Source of the DNA: Sporolactobacillus sp. THM7-7
Lineage (GTDB): Bacteria; Bacillota; Bacilli; Bacillales; Sporolactobacillaceae
Length of the DNA stretch: 52,430 bases
Assembly: GCF_004153225.1 (NCBI RefSeq)
Contig: NZ_SEMB01000022.1
Location: forward strand, 1 to 52,430
Direction: 5' to 3'
Every line of letters begins with the position of its first letter. Position 1 is the first letter of the stretch. Below the pieces are notes generated by a model. It was not told where the DNA came from. It made no database searches and saw nothing but the letters and a program-made list of their open reading frames with translations. Shown here one piece after another: positions 36,023 through 44,471 of this stretch. A program made the translations under genes and the position numbers.

Positions 36023-36695
36023 CTATTGGTGCAGTCCGTCGCCGGCGCGGACATTCTGCCGGCGTAGCGCGTTCTTCTTCAAACAGCTGATCAGGGCAAC
36101 CTGAATGATCATTAAAGTGAAGACGGCGCAGAAGGTTGCTGCATACATAGAAAAGACCCAGGTGTTTTTCGTATCCGTTCCCCCCATCATGCCGTGGGCC
36201 AGGGCAAGAATGAAGAAAATGTAGGCTGAGAGGTGGAAAGTTCGCCAGGGACTGGTCGACAGCTTTTTTTCAGATCGGTCGTGATAATGATAAAGAGCAG
36301 ACCGTAAAGCGTCAACGTCCCCAGACCATAAAGAAAAGGTTCGTGCGGGGCGGTAAACGGGACGATCAGCTCAGTCCAGCGAAAAGGCAGGTACGGATCG
36401 ATTACAAGCAGCATCGGGTGAATCGCCGCAAGAAAAACGCCGGACGTGTTTGCGAGAAAATGGATGTTTTTAATCCATAATCGTGTGTTCTGTTTGTCTT
36501 TCCAGATCGGCATGCCGTATAAGAGGCCGAGGCAAATGCCGAAAAAAAGCAGAAGGTAGGCTGTGATCCCGAGTGTTCGCGTAATCAGCCAGGTCGGGAC
36601 AGTGGTAAGGGGGGAGCCGGACCGGCGGACATGGCGTAGACGGCGATGAACGCGATCCCGGCGGCCCATTTAAGTCTTTTATGTTTATTCTCCAT
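36023..36695 (-). pseudogene. ferric-reductase-like transmembrane protein, two frameshifts
   Basis: Starting at ATG 36695 (MENKHKRLKWAAGIAFIAVY) the frame fails at a run of six C (near 36617), continues in another frame (TWLITRTLGITAYLLLFFG ... LYGLLFIIITTDLKK), fails again at a run of seven A (near 36265), and resumes (STSPWRTFHLSAYIFFILAL) to a TAG at 36023. Adding one C and one A restores 224 residues with about six membrane helices and paired histidines (NIHFLANT, AAIHPM, RTFHLSAY, LAHGMMGG), as in YedZ/ferric-reductase-like haem proteins. Both breaks are at homopolymers, so sequencing error is possible. It overlaps the upstream DUF2271 gene by 11 bases. Confidence 0.8.
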
Positions 36696-37159
36696 TTGAC
36701 GAACTCCTCTCAGCGCTCGGCAGGCTGACCCTTTCAACTTCCTCTTTTGGCGCGTGAGACCAGTCTGAGGCTTTCCGCCATTCCGGCAGGCTTTCCGGTC
36801 TCATCTTATAGCCGCCGTTCGCTGTGAAACTCGACGCGCGTATCGTTTTTACATAGTTGCCCTTGCTGTCTTCAATTTTACATAGTTGCCCTTGCTGTCT
36901 TCAATCCATATAGCAATCTGATTGCTGGCCAGCCTGTCCAGATGGAAGAGCCGGTAGCGAATATCGACGAGTCCGAGCGTTTTAACGTTCGGCACGTCGG
37001 AAGATCCGGGCGTTTCAAGTCCTTGACAGCCTCGGAATGGTTCTGCGAGAAAGAGAATGGGTTGTCCATATGGCCGAATTGCGACAGGCCTGAGATAATG
37101 ATGACCCCCGCTCCGAGGGTTCCGACAACGGGAGTCAGTACTTTCTTCGTCGGAATCAC
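36685..37159 (-). pseudogene. DUF2271-type secreted flavoprotein partner, disrupted
   Basis: The frame begins MIPTKKVLTPVVGTLGAG (GTG at 37159) with a membrane anchor. It changes frame between about 36990 and 37100 to VPNVKTLGLVDIRYRLFHLD, reads WIEDSKGNYVK, and is then broken by a 29-bp tandem duplication. After the second copy it resumes KTIRASSFTANGGYKMRPES through LPEWRKASDW to the stop. The SFTANGGYK...RPESLPEW block is typical of DUF2271. Collapsing the duplication restores that junction. It was probably cotranscribed with the ferric-reductase-like gene. No ribosome site is obvious at the GTG. Confidence 0.75.
36848..36905. repeat. 29-bp perfect tandem duplication
   Basis: Two identical 29-base units (36848-36876 and 36877-36905) begin TTTACATAGTTGCCC and end TCTTCAAT. 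Since 29 is not a multiple of three, the duplication shifts the reading frame of the DUF2271 gene. Confidence 0.95.
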
Positions 37160-37307
37160 TCCAATCGAATGCTCGATACGCTGAAAGAATATTTCTTTAA
37201 TTATAACAGCTTATGTAAAATTTTTGTGGCGGGAACACTTATGTTAACGGAATTGTCTAAAATTAATAAGTATAGGGACATTGAGGAATTGCGGGATCGG
37301 TGTTTAG

Positions 37308-37358
37308 GAAGAAAAATTTGGTCAAAGCCAAGTCTTTGACGCCGGCTGAGCCTGAGTT
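37308..37358 (-). repeat. dispersed hairpin repeat, copy 5 (partial)
   Basis: GAAGAAAAATTTGGTCAAAGCC...GACGCCGGCTGAGCCTGAG matches the reverse complement of copy 3; the outer part beyond GAGTT has diverged. The rest of 37160-37507 has a TATAAT for the DUF2271 operon (minus strand, near 37200) and a terminator. Confidence 0.7.
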
Positions 37359-37421
37359 GCGGTGCTCAGATCCGGAGTAGTCGGCCGAGCCGCAGGACGT
37401 GATACGATACTTTTTTAACGT

Positions 37422-37472
37422 ACAAAAAAGAAAAAGGACCGTAAACGCGCCCTCTTTACGGCGCGCTTACGG
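37422..37472 (-). terminator. terminator after the glycosyltransferase
   Basis: CCGTAAGCGCGCC pairs with GGCGCGTTTACGG (minus strand, 37472-37439, one mismatch), followed by a T-rich tract. Confidence 0.9.
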
Positions 37473-37507
37473 CCGCCTGGCTATCTGTTCATTCATTATT
37501 TTCGGAA

Positions 37508-38683
37508 TCAGGATTCGTAATTCATGTTCTTGACGGAGGACATGTTACGTGCGGTCACACCCGTCATCTGCAGCCGATCGCTTTCAATATTCAAGATAAA
37601 ATTCACGATGTTTTCCGAGATCTGGGGATCGACATATTCCTGCTGGGATTTTTTAATTTCTTTGAGCATGGCTACATTGTTTTCCAGCAGTTCATTGATA
37701 GTCGGTACCAGATCGCTGACGGAACGGCATGAAATAGCGAGGTGATACTTTTCGGCAAACCTCGGATTGCCCGCTTCCTGACCCGGAAGAGCGCCGGTAA
37801 TGACAATCGGGGTATTGCACGTCACAGCTTCCATCATCACATTCGGACTACTTCGGATAAAGGCGATATCGGAGGCGGCGATTAAATCTTGTATGTTTTT
37901 TGTAAATCCGTATATTTTTACTTTGTCGCCGAATTTTTTTCCAAGTGTTTTTTTCAAATGGGATTGTAATTTTTCGTTTCTTCCGGCTACAATGGTAATG
38001 TTGAACCCAAAATTTTTAATCAGGGTTTTTGCCATTTTCCCCATGTGACCGACGCCTTCTCCTCCGCTCATAATCAGGCAGTTCAGAGGCATGTTGGGGT
38101 TGTAGGTTTCCGGATCTTTGGCAGAGTGTTTATAGAAACGGGAGCGGACGGGAAATCCAAGCACTTTGATTTTATTGGCTGGAACGCCGAATTCGATACA
38201 CTTTTCCTTGGCCTCATCGGTCGGACTGATGATGTAATCGGCCCGGCTGTCCGCCCAGAACGGGCTGATACTGATTAAATCGGCAATCAGCGTTACAAAT
38301 GGTATGCGGATATTATTTTTTTCGAGGATGTTCAGTATGGATCCGTTAAAATTCGGGTGAACGGTTAAAATGAGATCAGGATGCACCTTCTCAATCAGTT
38401 CCAGAAAGTGGGTTTTGATCTTCATTTCAACCAGATGATTAACAAAAGGAACTTTGACCGATGTGATATCCCAGATGATCTTCCAAAGATACTCCGAATT
38501 CCTTGTGATCGGGCCGTACATTTTGCCGACTTTCAGCAATGTATTTCCGCCCAGGGAAAAACCATCGACGACGTGGATCTTCACATCGGGGACAATATCA
38601 AATTTTTCTCTCAAGGATTCGGTAATACTTTTATGGCCGTGGCCGGTGTAATTAGAAGATATAATGAGTATATTTTTAATCAT
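37508..38683 (-). CDS. MGDG-synthase/MurG-type glycosyltransferase (diacylglycerol glycosyltransferase-like)
   Basis: 391-residue GT-B glycosyltransferase. The N-terminal half matches the MGDG_synth domain (ILIISSNYTGHGHKSI, LTVHPNFNGS), and the C-terminal half the glycosyltransferase-28 nucleotide-sugar site (MSGGEGVGHMGKMA, FIRSSPNVMMEAVTCNTPIVITGALPGQEAGN). Relatives such as UgtP/YpfP glucosylate diacylglycerol to make glycolipids and lipoteichoic-acid anchors. The ATG at 38683 (MIKNILIISSN) follows AAAGGA; a longer frame to 38800 lacks a ribosome site. It is divergent from an MFS transporter, recalling the ypfP-ltaA pair of Staphylococcus. Confidence 0.88.
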   Translation of the reverse strand: MIKNILIISSNYTGHGHKSITESLREKFDIVPDVKIHVVDGFSLGGNTLLKVGKMYGPITRNSEYLWKIIWDITSVKVPFVNHLVEMKIKTHFLELIEKVHPDLILTVHPNFNGSILNILEKNNIRIPFVTLIADLISISPFWADSRADYIISPTDEAKEKCIEFGVPANKIKVLGFPVRSRFYKHSAKDPETYNPNMPLNCLIMSGGEGVGHMGKMAKTLIKNFGFNITIVAGRNEKLQSHLKKTLGKKFGDKVKIYGFTKNIQDLIAASDIAFIRSSPNVMMEAVTCNTPIVITGALPGQEAGNPRFAEKYHLAISCRSVSDLVPTINELLENNVAMLKEIKKSQQEYVDPQISENIVNFILNIESDRLQMTGVTARNMSSVKNMNYES

Positions 38684-38839
38684 CGAAGATATCCTTTCTC
38701 TTACAATTGGACTGGCTAAAGGGTCAGCCGTTTTTCTGTCTAAATTACATTGTATGATAATCTTGGACAAGAAACAATTAATTTTAGAAATGAGATGCAT
38801 TGCAGGCCAGGCAGCAACGAATCTTTATACTCAAGAGAG

Positions 38840-38922
38840 CGTTCGAAAAAGTCCGGGAACGATCGCTTCCCGCTCGTTCAGGGGTACGCCCCTTTCAACT
38901 CATTGGTTTCTTCTTTCGAACG
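38840..38922 (+). other. structured leader upstream of the MFS gene
   Basis: CGTTCGAAA (38840-38848) is complementary to TTTCGAACG (38914-38922) and encloses two smaller hairpins: GAACGA/TCGTTC (38857-38862/38874-38879) and GGGG-TACG-CCCC (38881-38892). No known RNA family is recognised. Confidence 0.5.
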
Positions 38923-38968
38923 AACACGATCCGAAACATTAGAAAGAACGTTTAAGGAGCAGCCTTCC

Positions 38969-40366
38969 ATGTCTTTACAAAAATTCAAAACCGTTTACGC
39001 GATTTTTGTTTATGTTAGCCTGGCGGCGTTTGACAATATCGTCATCGGGCTCTTTCCTCCCCTTTTTTCCAATATTTCTCATGATCTCGGCGTCGCCATC
39101 TCAGCGATGGGTGTGATTTCTGCAATCAATATTTTGGCTACGTCGGTTTCTTCCCTTTTTTGGGGGTACCTTTCCGGAAAATATAATCGAAAGCGATTGA
39201 TCATTATCGGCACGCTGATTTGGGTGGCTGGTGTCTATCTGACCGCGCTCAGCACCTCGTTTTTTCAGTTGCTCGTCTTTCAGATTCTGACCGGAATCGG
39301 CCTGGGCTGTGTCGCCGCGATTGGTTTCAGTGCGCTGACCGATTACGTCCCTTACAGATTTCGCGGGATGACTCTCAGCCTTTGGGGCATGTCACAGGGA
39401 TTCGGCGGGATTGCCGGTGCCCTGCTTGCCTCAATCATTGCGACATTGGCCGATTGGCGTCTGCCGTTCGAGGTGCTCGGCCTCATTGGGCTTATTCTCG
39501 TTGTGTTTTATTTCTTTGTCGAAGAGCCGACGTTCGGTAATGCCGAACCGGAACTTCAGGCACTGATCCAGGGCGGGAAAGATTACCATTATCGGATCAC
39601 GTGGAACCAGATCGCCATGATGCTCGCTAAGAGAAGTAATCTGCTGCTTTTTTTGCAAGGCTTTTTCATGAATATCGCTACGGGAAGTCTGATCTGGCTA
39701 CCCACTCTCTTCATTTCCAAAATCGAGGCGATTGGTTATGGAACGAAGGAGGCCATGGTCACGGCGGCGTTTCTGTACGGCATTTTCCAGATCGGCGGGA
39801 TCACTTCCTCCTTTTTCGGCTATTTGGGCGACGTGCTTCAGCGCAAAAGCTATAAGGCACGGGCGCTGATCACGGCATCTCTTGTGTTTGTGACCATGCC
39901 GCTCTATATCTTATTGTTTATTTTTCCGATCGATCAATTATCACTGCCGGAGACGGCGAATTCGGTCACGCTCTTCTTTAGTCTGCTCAGCGAACTGTTT
40001 ACCAATCCATGGATTTTAACATTGTTTATCATTTCGTTCTTTGCATCGGCCGCCCAGTCCGCGAATACGCCCAATTGGCTGGCGCTGATTACCGACGTTA
40101 ATCTTCCCGAACATCGCGGCGCGGTATTCAGCATTGCCAATCTGGCAAACAGCCTCGGCCGAACGGTTGGAAATATCGGTATGGGCCTCGTGCTCGCATT
40201 CGTCTCGATCCATCTTCAGCATCCGGGCGACTATGTGTTGACGATGACGCTTCTTCAGCTGCCGCTCATTCCGTCGGCGCTCTGTTACTTTTTCATGGCC
40301 AAATACAATGTTCTTGACATCTATCGGGTCAAAAGAACTCTGAATCGAAGAGGAAAAATTATCTAA
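38969..40366 (+). CDS. MFS transporter, 12-helix
   Basis: 465-residue major facilitator. The MFS signature between helices 2 and 3 is seen as WGYLSGKYNRKRLIIIG, and twelve hydrophobic segments are visible. A central basic loop (GGKDYHYRITWNQI) separates the halves. The ATG at 38969 (MSLQKFKTVYAI) has AAGGAG about ten bases upstream; an open frame back to 38750 passes through the structured leader. The substrate is unknown. Its divergent partner is a glycolipid glycosyltransferase, so an LtaA-like glycolipid flippase role is possible (inference). Confidence 0.9.
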   Translation: MSLQKFKTVYAIFVYVSLAAFDNIVIGLFPPLFSNISHDLGVAISAMGVISAINILATSVSSLFWGYLSGKYNRKRLIIIGTLIWVAGVYLTALSTSFFQLLVFQILTGIGLGCVAAIGFSALTDYVPYRFRGMTLSLWGMSQGFGGIAGALLASIIATLADWRLPFEVLGLIGLILVVFYFFVEEPTFGNAEPELQALIQGGKDYHYRITWNQIAMMLAKRSNLLLFLQGFFMNIATGSLIWLPTLFISKIEAIGYGTKEAMVTAAFLYGIFQIGGITSSFFGYLGDVLQRKSYKARALITASLVFVTMPLYILLFIFPIDQLSLPETANSVTLFFSLLSELFTNPWILTLFIISFFASAAQSANTPNWLALITDVNLPEHRGAVFSIANLANSLGRTVGNIGMGLVLAFVSIHLQHPGDYVLTMTLLQLPLIPSALCYFFMAKYNVLDIYRVKRTLNRRGKII

Positions 40367-40395
40367 TAAAAGTGTCCGTTCAAAAAGGAGAACAA

Positions 40396-40441
40396 AAAAA
40401 CATCCCCGATCCTTTTTTTGAAGGATAACGGGGATGTTTTT
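40396..40441. terminator. bidirectional terminator between the MFS gene and pepT
   Basis: AAAAACATCCCCG (40396-40408) pairs perfectly with CGGGGATGTTTTT (40429-40441), with an inner ATCCTT/AAGGAT stem. A-runs and T-runs on the two sides serve both converging genes. Confidence 0.93.
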
Positions 40442-40446
40442 CCATC

Positions 40447-41682
40447 TTAGTGCGTTCTTTCGCCAAACAGCCTGACGATCTCGACAATCGTTTGCGTCGC
40501 TTTGACCATATTGTCGACGGAAATGTACTCGTATTTTCCGTGGAAATTTTCACCGCCGGTAAACAGGTTCGGCGTCGGGAGGCCCATATAGGAAATCTGC
40601 GCGCCGTCCGTCCCACCGCGGATCGGCAGGATCTTCGGTTCGATGTCCAGGTTTTTCATCGCCTGATCAGCCACTTCGACGACTTCTTTATTCGGTTCCA
40701 CTTTTTCTTTCATATTGTAATACTGGTCATTGAGCTCGAGGGTGACACTGCTTTCCCCATATTTTCCCTGAATGGTTTTGGCGGTCTCGCGGATCAAATC
40801 CTTTTTTGCCGCAAATCCGGCCTTATCGAAGTCGCGGATAATGTAATAAAGCTTGGTCTCTTCGACGTCGCCATGAAAATAAATCAGGTGATAGAATCCT
40901 TCATAGCCTTCCGTCAGCTCCGGCGCTTCGTTCGCGGGAATCCGGTTCTGAAAGTCGATGGCGATTTTTATCGAATTGACCATTTTTCCTTTTGCAGAAC
41001 CGGGGTGGACATTGCTCCCTTTGAAGGTCAGTTTCGCTTCGGCGGCGTTGAAGTTTTCATATTCGAGACCGCCGAGCGCACCGCCGTCCACAGTATAGGC
41101 ATATGTCGCATTGAAGGCTTTCACATCGAACTTGTGCGGACCGCGGCCGATTTCTTCGTCGGGTGTGAAGGCGACACGCACTTTGCCGTGTTTGATTTCT
41201 GGATGGCGGAGCAGATAGTCCATGGCCGTCATGATTTCGGAAATGCCCGACTTGTCGTCGGCGCCAAGAAGCGTCGTGCCGTCGGTCGTGATGAGCGTAT
41301 GTCCTTTGTATTCGGCCAGTTCCGGGAACGTATCTGGACGGAGCACGACGTTCAGCGCTTCGTTCAGGACGATCGGTTTGCCGTCATAGTTCTCGACAAC
41401 CTGCGGCTGAACGCCCTCGCCGGTAAAATCGGGGGCGGTATCGACGTGCGCCATGAAGCCGATCGTTGGGATCTCTTTTTCTATATTGGCCGGCAGCGTC
41501 GCCATCAGATAACCGTTCTCATCGACTGTAACCTCGGCCATGCCGAGAGCTTCCAGTTCCTGGGCGAGCTGACGGATGAGTGTCAGCTGTCCGGGTGTTG
41601 ACGGGCATTCTGGATTTTCCGGATTCGACTGTGTATTGACCTTAACATACGCGGTCAAACGCTTGATCAGATCCTGCTTCAA
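40447..41682 (-). CDS. pepT: peptidase T (tripeptide aminopeptidase)
   Basis: M20-family zinc aminopeptidase removing N-terminal residues from tripeptides; 411 residues (Bacillus PepT 410). Zinc and catalytic motifs: [71 protein letters not shown] and [26 protein letters not shown] chose the TTG at 41682 ([18 protein letters not shown]), which matches the family start and lies nine bases after GAGGGAG; the ATG three codons upstream abuts that site. A TG-A-TATGAT promoter element precedes it. Confidence 0.95.
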   Translation of the reverse strand: MKQDLIKRLTAYVKVNTQSNPENPECPSTPGQLTLIRQLAQELEALGMAEVTVDENGYLMATLPANIEKEIPTIGFMAHVDTAPDFTGEGVQPQVVENYDGKPIVLNEALNVVLRPDTFPELAEYKGHTLITTDGTTLLGADDKSGISEIMTAMDYLLRHPEIKHGKVRVAFTPDEEIGRGPHKFDVKAFNATYAYTVDGGALGGLEYENFNAAEAKLTFKGSNVHPGSAKGKMVNSIKIAIDFQNRIPANEAPELTEGYEGFYHLIYFHGDVEETKLYYIIRDFDKAGFAAKKDLIRETAKTIQGKYGESSVTLELNDQYYNMKEKVEPNKEVVEVADQAMKNLDIEPKILPIRGGTDGAQISYMGLPTPNLFTGGENFHGKYEYISVDNMVKATQTIVEIVRLFGERTH

Positions 41683-41713
41683 AAAAGTCATCTCCCTCTT
41701 GTTATCTCCATTT

Positions 41714-41722
41714 ATCATATCA
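41714..41722 (-). promoter_or_regulatory. extended -10 promoter of pepT
   Basis: Minus strand TGATATGAT is an extended -10 about 30 bases upstream of the TTG start. Confidence 0.55.
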
Positions 41723-41955
41723 CGCACAGCCCCCTTCTACACCTGCCGGCGACCTGGCAGGCACGTATTTCAGTCTTCAAGCATTTTTAGCGTTCAGGGC
41801 GGATATAACGGGCAGCGACCGGCGACGTTCATGAGGGGCAAGACGATTGCCGCCGATTACTGTGATTTCGACAAGCTGATCGACACGTCATTTGTTGAAT
41901 AGGCGTCGAAGTAGCGATGTTGCGAAAAGTTGCGAAAAGTACAGAGATGGGATTA

Positions 41956-42756
41956 ATGAATGCCGAGCCGGACCAACAGAATGCGAGCCCGGAAGTGCAG
42001 AATGTCAGTTCAGAACAGCAGAATGCAGGCTTGGAACTGCAGAATGTCAGCCCGAAACAAAAGAATGTCAGCTCAGAACAGCAGAATGCGAGCCCGGAAG
42101 TGCGGAATGACAGCCCGGAACAGCAGAATGCAGGCTTGGAACTGCGGAATGCGAGCTCGGAACAGCAGAATACTGAGCCGGAATATCGGAATGCAGGCTT
42201 GGAACTGCAGAATGCGAGCCCGGAAGTGCAGAATACGAGCTCAGAAGTGCAGAATACGTGCCCAGAAGTGCGGAATACGAGCTCAGAAGTGCAGAATGCT
42301 AGCTCGGAACTGCGGAATGTAAGCCCGGAACAACAGAATACTGACCCGGAATTACAGAATGTCAGCTCGGAACAGCAGAATACGAGCCCAGAAGTGCAGA
42401 ATGCGAGCCCGGAAGTGCGGAATGACAGCCCGGAACAGCAGAATGCAGGCTCGGAACTGCGGAATGCGAGCTCGGAACAGCAGAATACTGAGCCGGAATA
42501 TCGGAATGCAGGCTTGGAACTGCAGAATGCGAGCTCGGAATCACAGAATGTCAGCTCAGAACAGCAGAATACGAGCTCAGAAGTGCAGAATACGTGCCCA
42601 GAAGTGCAGAATGCGAGCTCAGAACAGCAGAATACGAGCCCGGACCAACAGAATGCGAGCTTTGAATGGGCGAATAGGGCGCTGGAACTACCGAATAAAG
42701 ATGTGTGCAGAGCGCCGGATGCAGGCCCGTATCGGGTGGATCGGATCTTGGCTTAA
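41956..42756 (+). CDS. heptapeptide-repeat protein (hypothetical)
   Basis: Unrecognised ORF made almost wholly of 35 tandem seven-residue units of the form x-S-[SP]-E-x-[QR]-N (for example ASPEVQN, VSSEQQN, AGLELRN), then a unique tail KDVCRAPDAGPYRVDRILA. The first A/V/T position and the fifth V/L/Q position form a weak heptad, but frequent prolines argue against a regular coiled coil. The ATG at 41956 (MNAEPDQQN) has only AGAGATGGG nearby; an ATG at 41917 adds 13 residues without a ribosome site. Because the DNA unit is 21 bp, other frames are open too, so coding is not proven. No signal peptide or membrane helix. Confidence 0.4.
   Translation: MNAEPDQQNASPEVQNVSSEQQNAGLELQNVSPKQKNVSSEQQNASPEVRNDSPEQQNAGLELRNASSEQQNTEPEYRNAGLELQNASPEVQNTSSEVQNTCPEVRNTSSEVQNASSELRNVSPEQQNTDPELQNVSSEQQNTSPEVQNASPEVRNDSPEQQNAGSELRNASSEQQNTEPEYRNAGLELQNASSESQNVSSEQQNTSSEVQNTCPEVQNASSEQQNTSPDQQNASFEWANRALELPNKDVCRAPDAGPYRVDRILA
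41962..42696 (+). repeat. 21-bp tandem repeat array (minisatellite), 35 units
   Basis: Units follow the pattern GCGAGCCCGGAAGTGCAGAAT with substitutions mainly at the first three codons and CAG/CGG before the constant AAT. A block of about 130 bases starting at 42088 recurs almost identically at 42403 (offset 15 units), showing recent segmental expansion. No spacers are present, so this is not CRISPR. Confidence 0.95.
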
Positions 42757-42760
42757 CGAG

Positions 42761-44146
42761 TTACAGAAGGTACAGCAACTGTATGAACAGCACGAGCATA
42801 ACCAGATACAGCAAAGTAAAAGGCAGGTTCCAGTTTGATAGTTTAAACGGCTTTTCACCAATGATTCCCGACATCATGCCGAGGGTGGCATTGTAAGGAC
42901 CCATCAGAAAAGCGGGGATCGCCCCTCCGAGCATCGCCAGTGTAACAACAACCGGCGACTGGTAGAGCGCGTCGGACTGGATGGCTTCAGCGATCAAAGC
43001 GAGACCGACAGCCGGATGCAGGCCGATAAAAGCGAGCGAGAATGGAATGAAAGGCAATATCACGAGAAAGATGCGGATGCCCGTAAAATGAATCAGCATG
43101 TCCACCCATTGAGTTACCACCGTATCGGCGTGCGAGACATTCAGCGCAGTGATAAAAAAACCAGCCGAAAGAAAAATGAAAAATTGATTTTGCATCTTCG
43201 GTATATATGTTCGAAAATGCTGCCTTGTTCCCGAAAGAAAAGGTCTGCTCTTGCCGATGAAGAGGCACCAGAGATAAGCGAACGGGATCACAAGCAGACT
43301 GACAAGGAAAAGGAAGCTCAAAGGAAACAGGTGATCCAGCCCAACGATCAACGCGTTTAACAAAATAATGGCTGCAAAAATATGAAGCAGTTTTCTCGGT
43401 TGGTACGGCGTCTCAATTCCCGGTCCCGCGGCAGCCGTTTCTTTTTTTGTCCGCCTCGATCGGATCCGATGACGTAAATAGTTCAATGGATGGCCGATCA
43501 AACCCCAGTCCAGGATCAGCCCGGCGACGCTTAAAACGAGTAAAAAGGGTAAAACCTCGATATAGTTGATTCCTGTTAAATACAAGACCGTACCGACGAT
43601 CGGGGTGACCGGACTCCATAAAAGCGGCATGGCATAGCCGTGTGTAATCGCCCGGCTCAAATACTGCTTTTTATTCTGCACCGCGTAGCCCTGAACGGAC
43701 GGGGAGATGGAGTAATAGGCCATAGGCAAGGCCGCCAGATTCATAAACGAGCTGAAAAAGTAAGAGACGACGGAGGTCAGCACATACAGCTGAGCCGGTC
43801 CTTTGATCTTTTTGCGGATTACGCCGCGTACTTCATCGGCATAACTCCCGTAACGGATTGGAAGAGAGAGAATCGGAATCAAAGCGAACAGCGTGACCAT
43901 TTGAATCATTTCACCGAATGATGTAACATAGTGCGTCGCCCCGGCCCCGCTCCAAAGCAGCAATATGCCACCGCCGATCAGGAAAAAAAGCCCGAATGCC
44001 AGGGCAAGGCCTCTGACCGAACGGAGGCTCGCAATAACAGCGAGCATGGATAAAGCAGAAACGATAAATGGAAAAAGTTCCTGCCGCGGAAAGAGTGTCG
44101 CGAGGATATAGCTGAAAATAGCTGCTATGTATAAGAATCGAATCAT
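42761..44146 (-). CDS. multi-span membrane permease, family not recognised
   Basis: 461-residue integral membrane protein with about twelve hydrophobic segments and a central cytoplasmic basic loop (YLRHRIRSRRTKKETAAAGPG). It splits into two halves; the re-entrant-like stretches GYAMPLLWSPVTPIVGTVLYLTG-like and LGGAIPAFLMGPYNATLGMMSG occur at similar places in the two halves, as in ion-transporter-superfamily (ArsB/CitT-like) carriers. That placement is tentative. The ATG at 44146 has GGGGTG upstream. Its stop is five bases from the end of the repeat ORF on the other strand. A palindromic operator lies in its promoter. Confidence 0.7.
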   Translation of the reverse strand: MIRFLYIAAIFSYILATLFPRQELFPFIVSALSMLAVIASLRSVRGLALAFGLFFLIGGGILLLWSGAGATHYVTSFGEMIQMVTLFALIPILSLPIRYGSYADEVRGVIRKKIKGPAQLYVLTSVVSYFFSSFMNLAALPMAYYSISPSVQGYAVQNKKQYLSRAITHGYAMPLLWSPVTPIVGTVLYLTGINYIEVLPFLLVLSVAGLILDWGLIGHPLNYLRHRIRSRRTKKETAAAGPGIETPYQPRKLLHIFAAIILLNALIVGLDHLFPLSFLFLVSLLVIPFAYLWCLFIGKSRPFLSGTRQHFRTYIPKMQNQFFIFLSAGFFITALNVSHADTVVTQWVDMLIHFTGIRIFLVILPFIPFSLAFIGLHPAVGLALIAEAIQSDALYQSPVVVTLAMLGGAIPAFLMGPYNATLGMMSGIIGEKPFKLSNWNLPFTLLYLVMLVLFIQLLYLL

Positions 44147-44193
44147 CAATCACACCCCGAGCATTATCATTGTCCTTCTAAATGGGTAAGGTT

Positions 44194-44222
44194 ATTATAA
44201 CTTTTTGGTATACCAAATTCTA
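44194..44222 (-). promoter_or_regulatory. promoter of the permease with palindromic operator in the spacer
   Basis: Minus-strand TATAAT (44194-44199) and a poor -35 TAGAAT (44217-44222) flank TTTGGTATACCAAA (44204-44217), a perfect 14-bp palindrome like those bound by GntR-type regulators. A protein bound here would cover the spacer. The rest of 44147-44471 shows no gene. Confidence 0.55.
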
Positions 44223-44471
44223 TACTCTTCGCAAAATGTTCAAGAAAGATTCTTCCTTAAAAAATCCGTAGGAAAATCGGAGCAGGAGTCTGTTTTTGTT
44301 ACCCTTATTCTGTTCATCTTACAAAAAAATATCTGGCCGGGTGGTGCGCGTCAAGACAAGATTGTGGGGTAAGCGGCGAAAAGTCTGATATATTAATTAT
44401 AGATGAAGTTCGAAAAGTCCGGGGTAGAGGCGGAGGGAACATCAGCCTAGTGAAGAGGGGTCTGGTATCTT

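Noticed and set aside
40450-41601. 383-codon plus-strand ORF opposite pepT
   Set aside because: It is the antisense shadow of pepT, whose motifs and start are clear; it has no ribosome site and no recognisable domain.
41962-42696. Array of 21-bp repeats as CRISPR
   Set aside because: Units are directly adjacent, imperfect and have no unique spacers; no cas genes nearby.
41960-42838. Alternative Arg/Met/Cys-rich plus-strand frames and a minus-strand SAVPSxH frame through the repeat array
   Set aside because: A 21-bp unit without stops keeps every frame open; these frames have unusual composition and no start signals.
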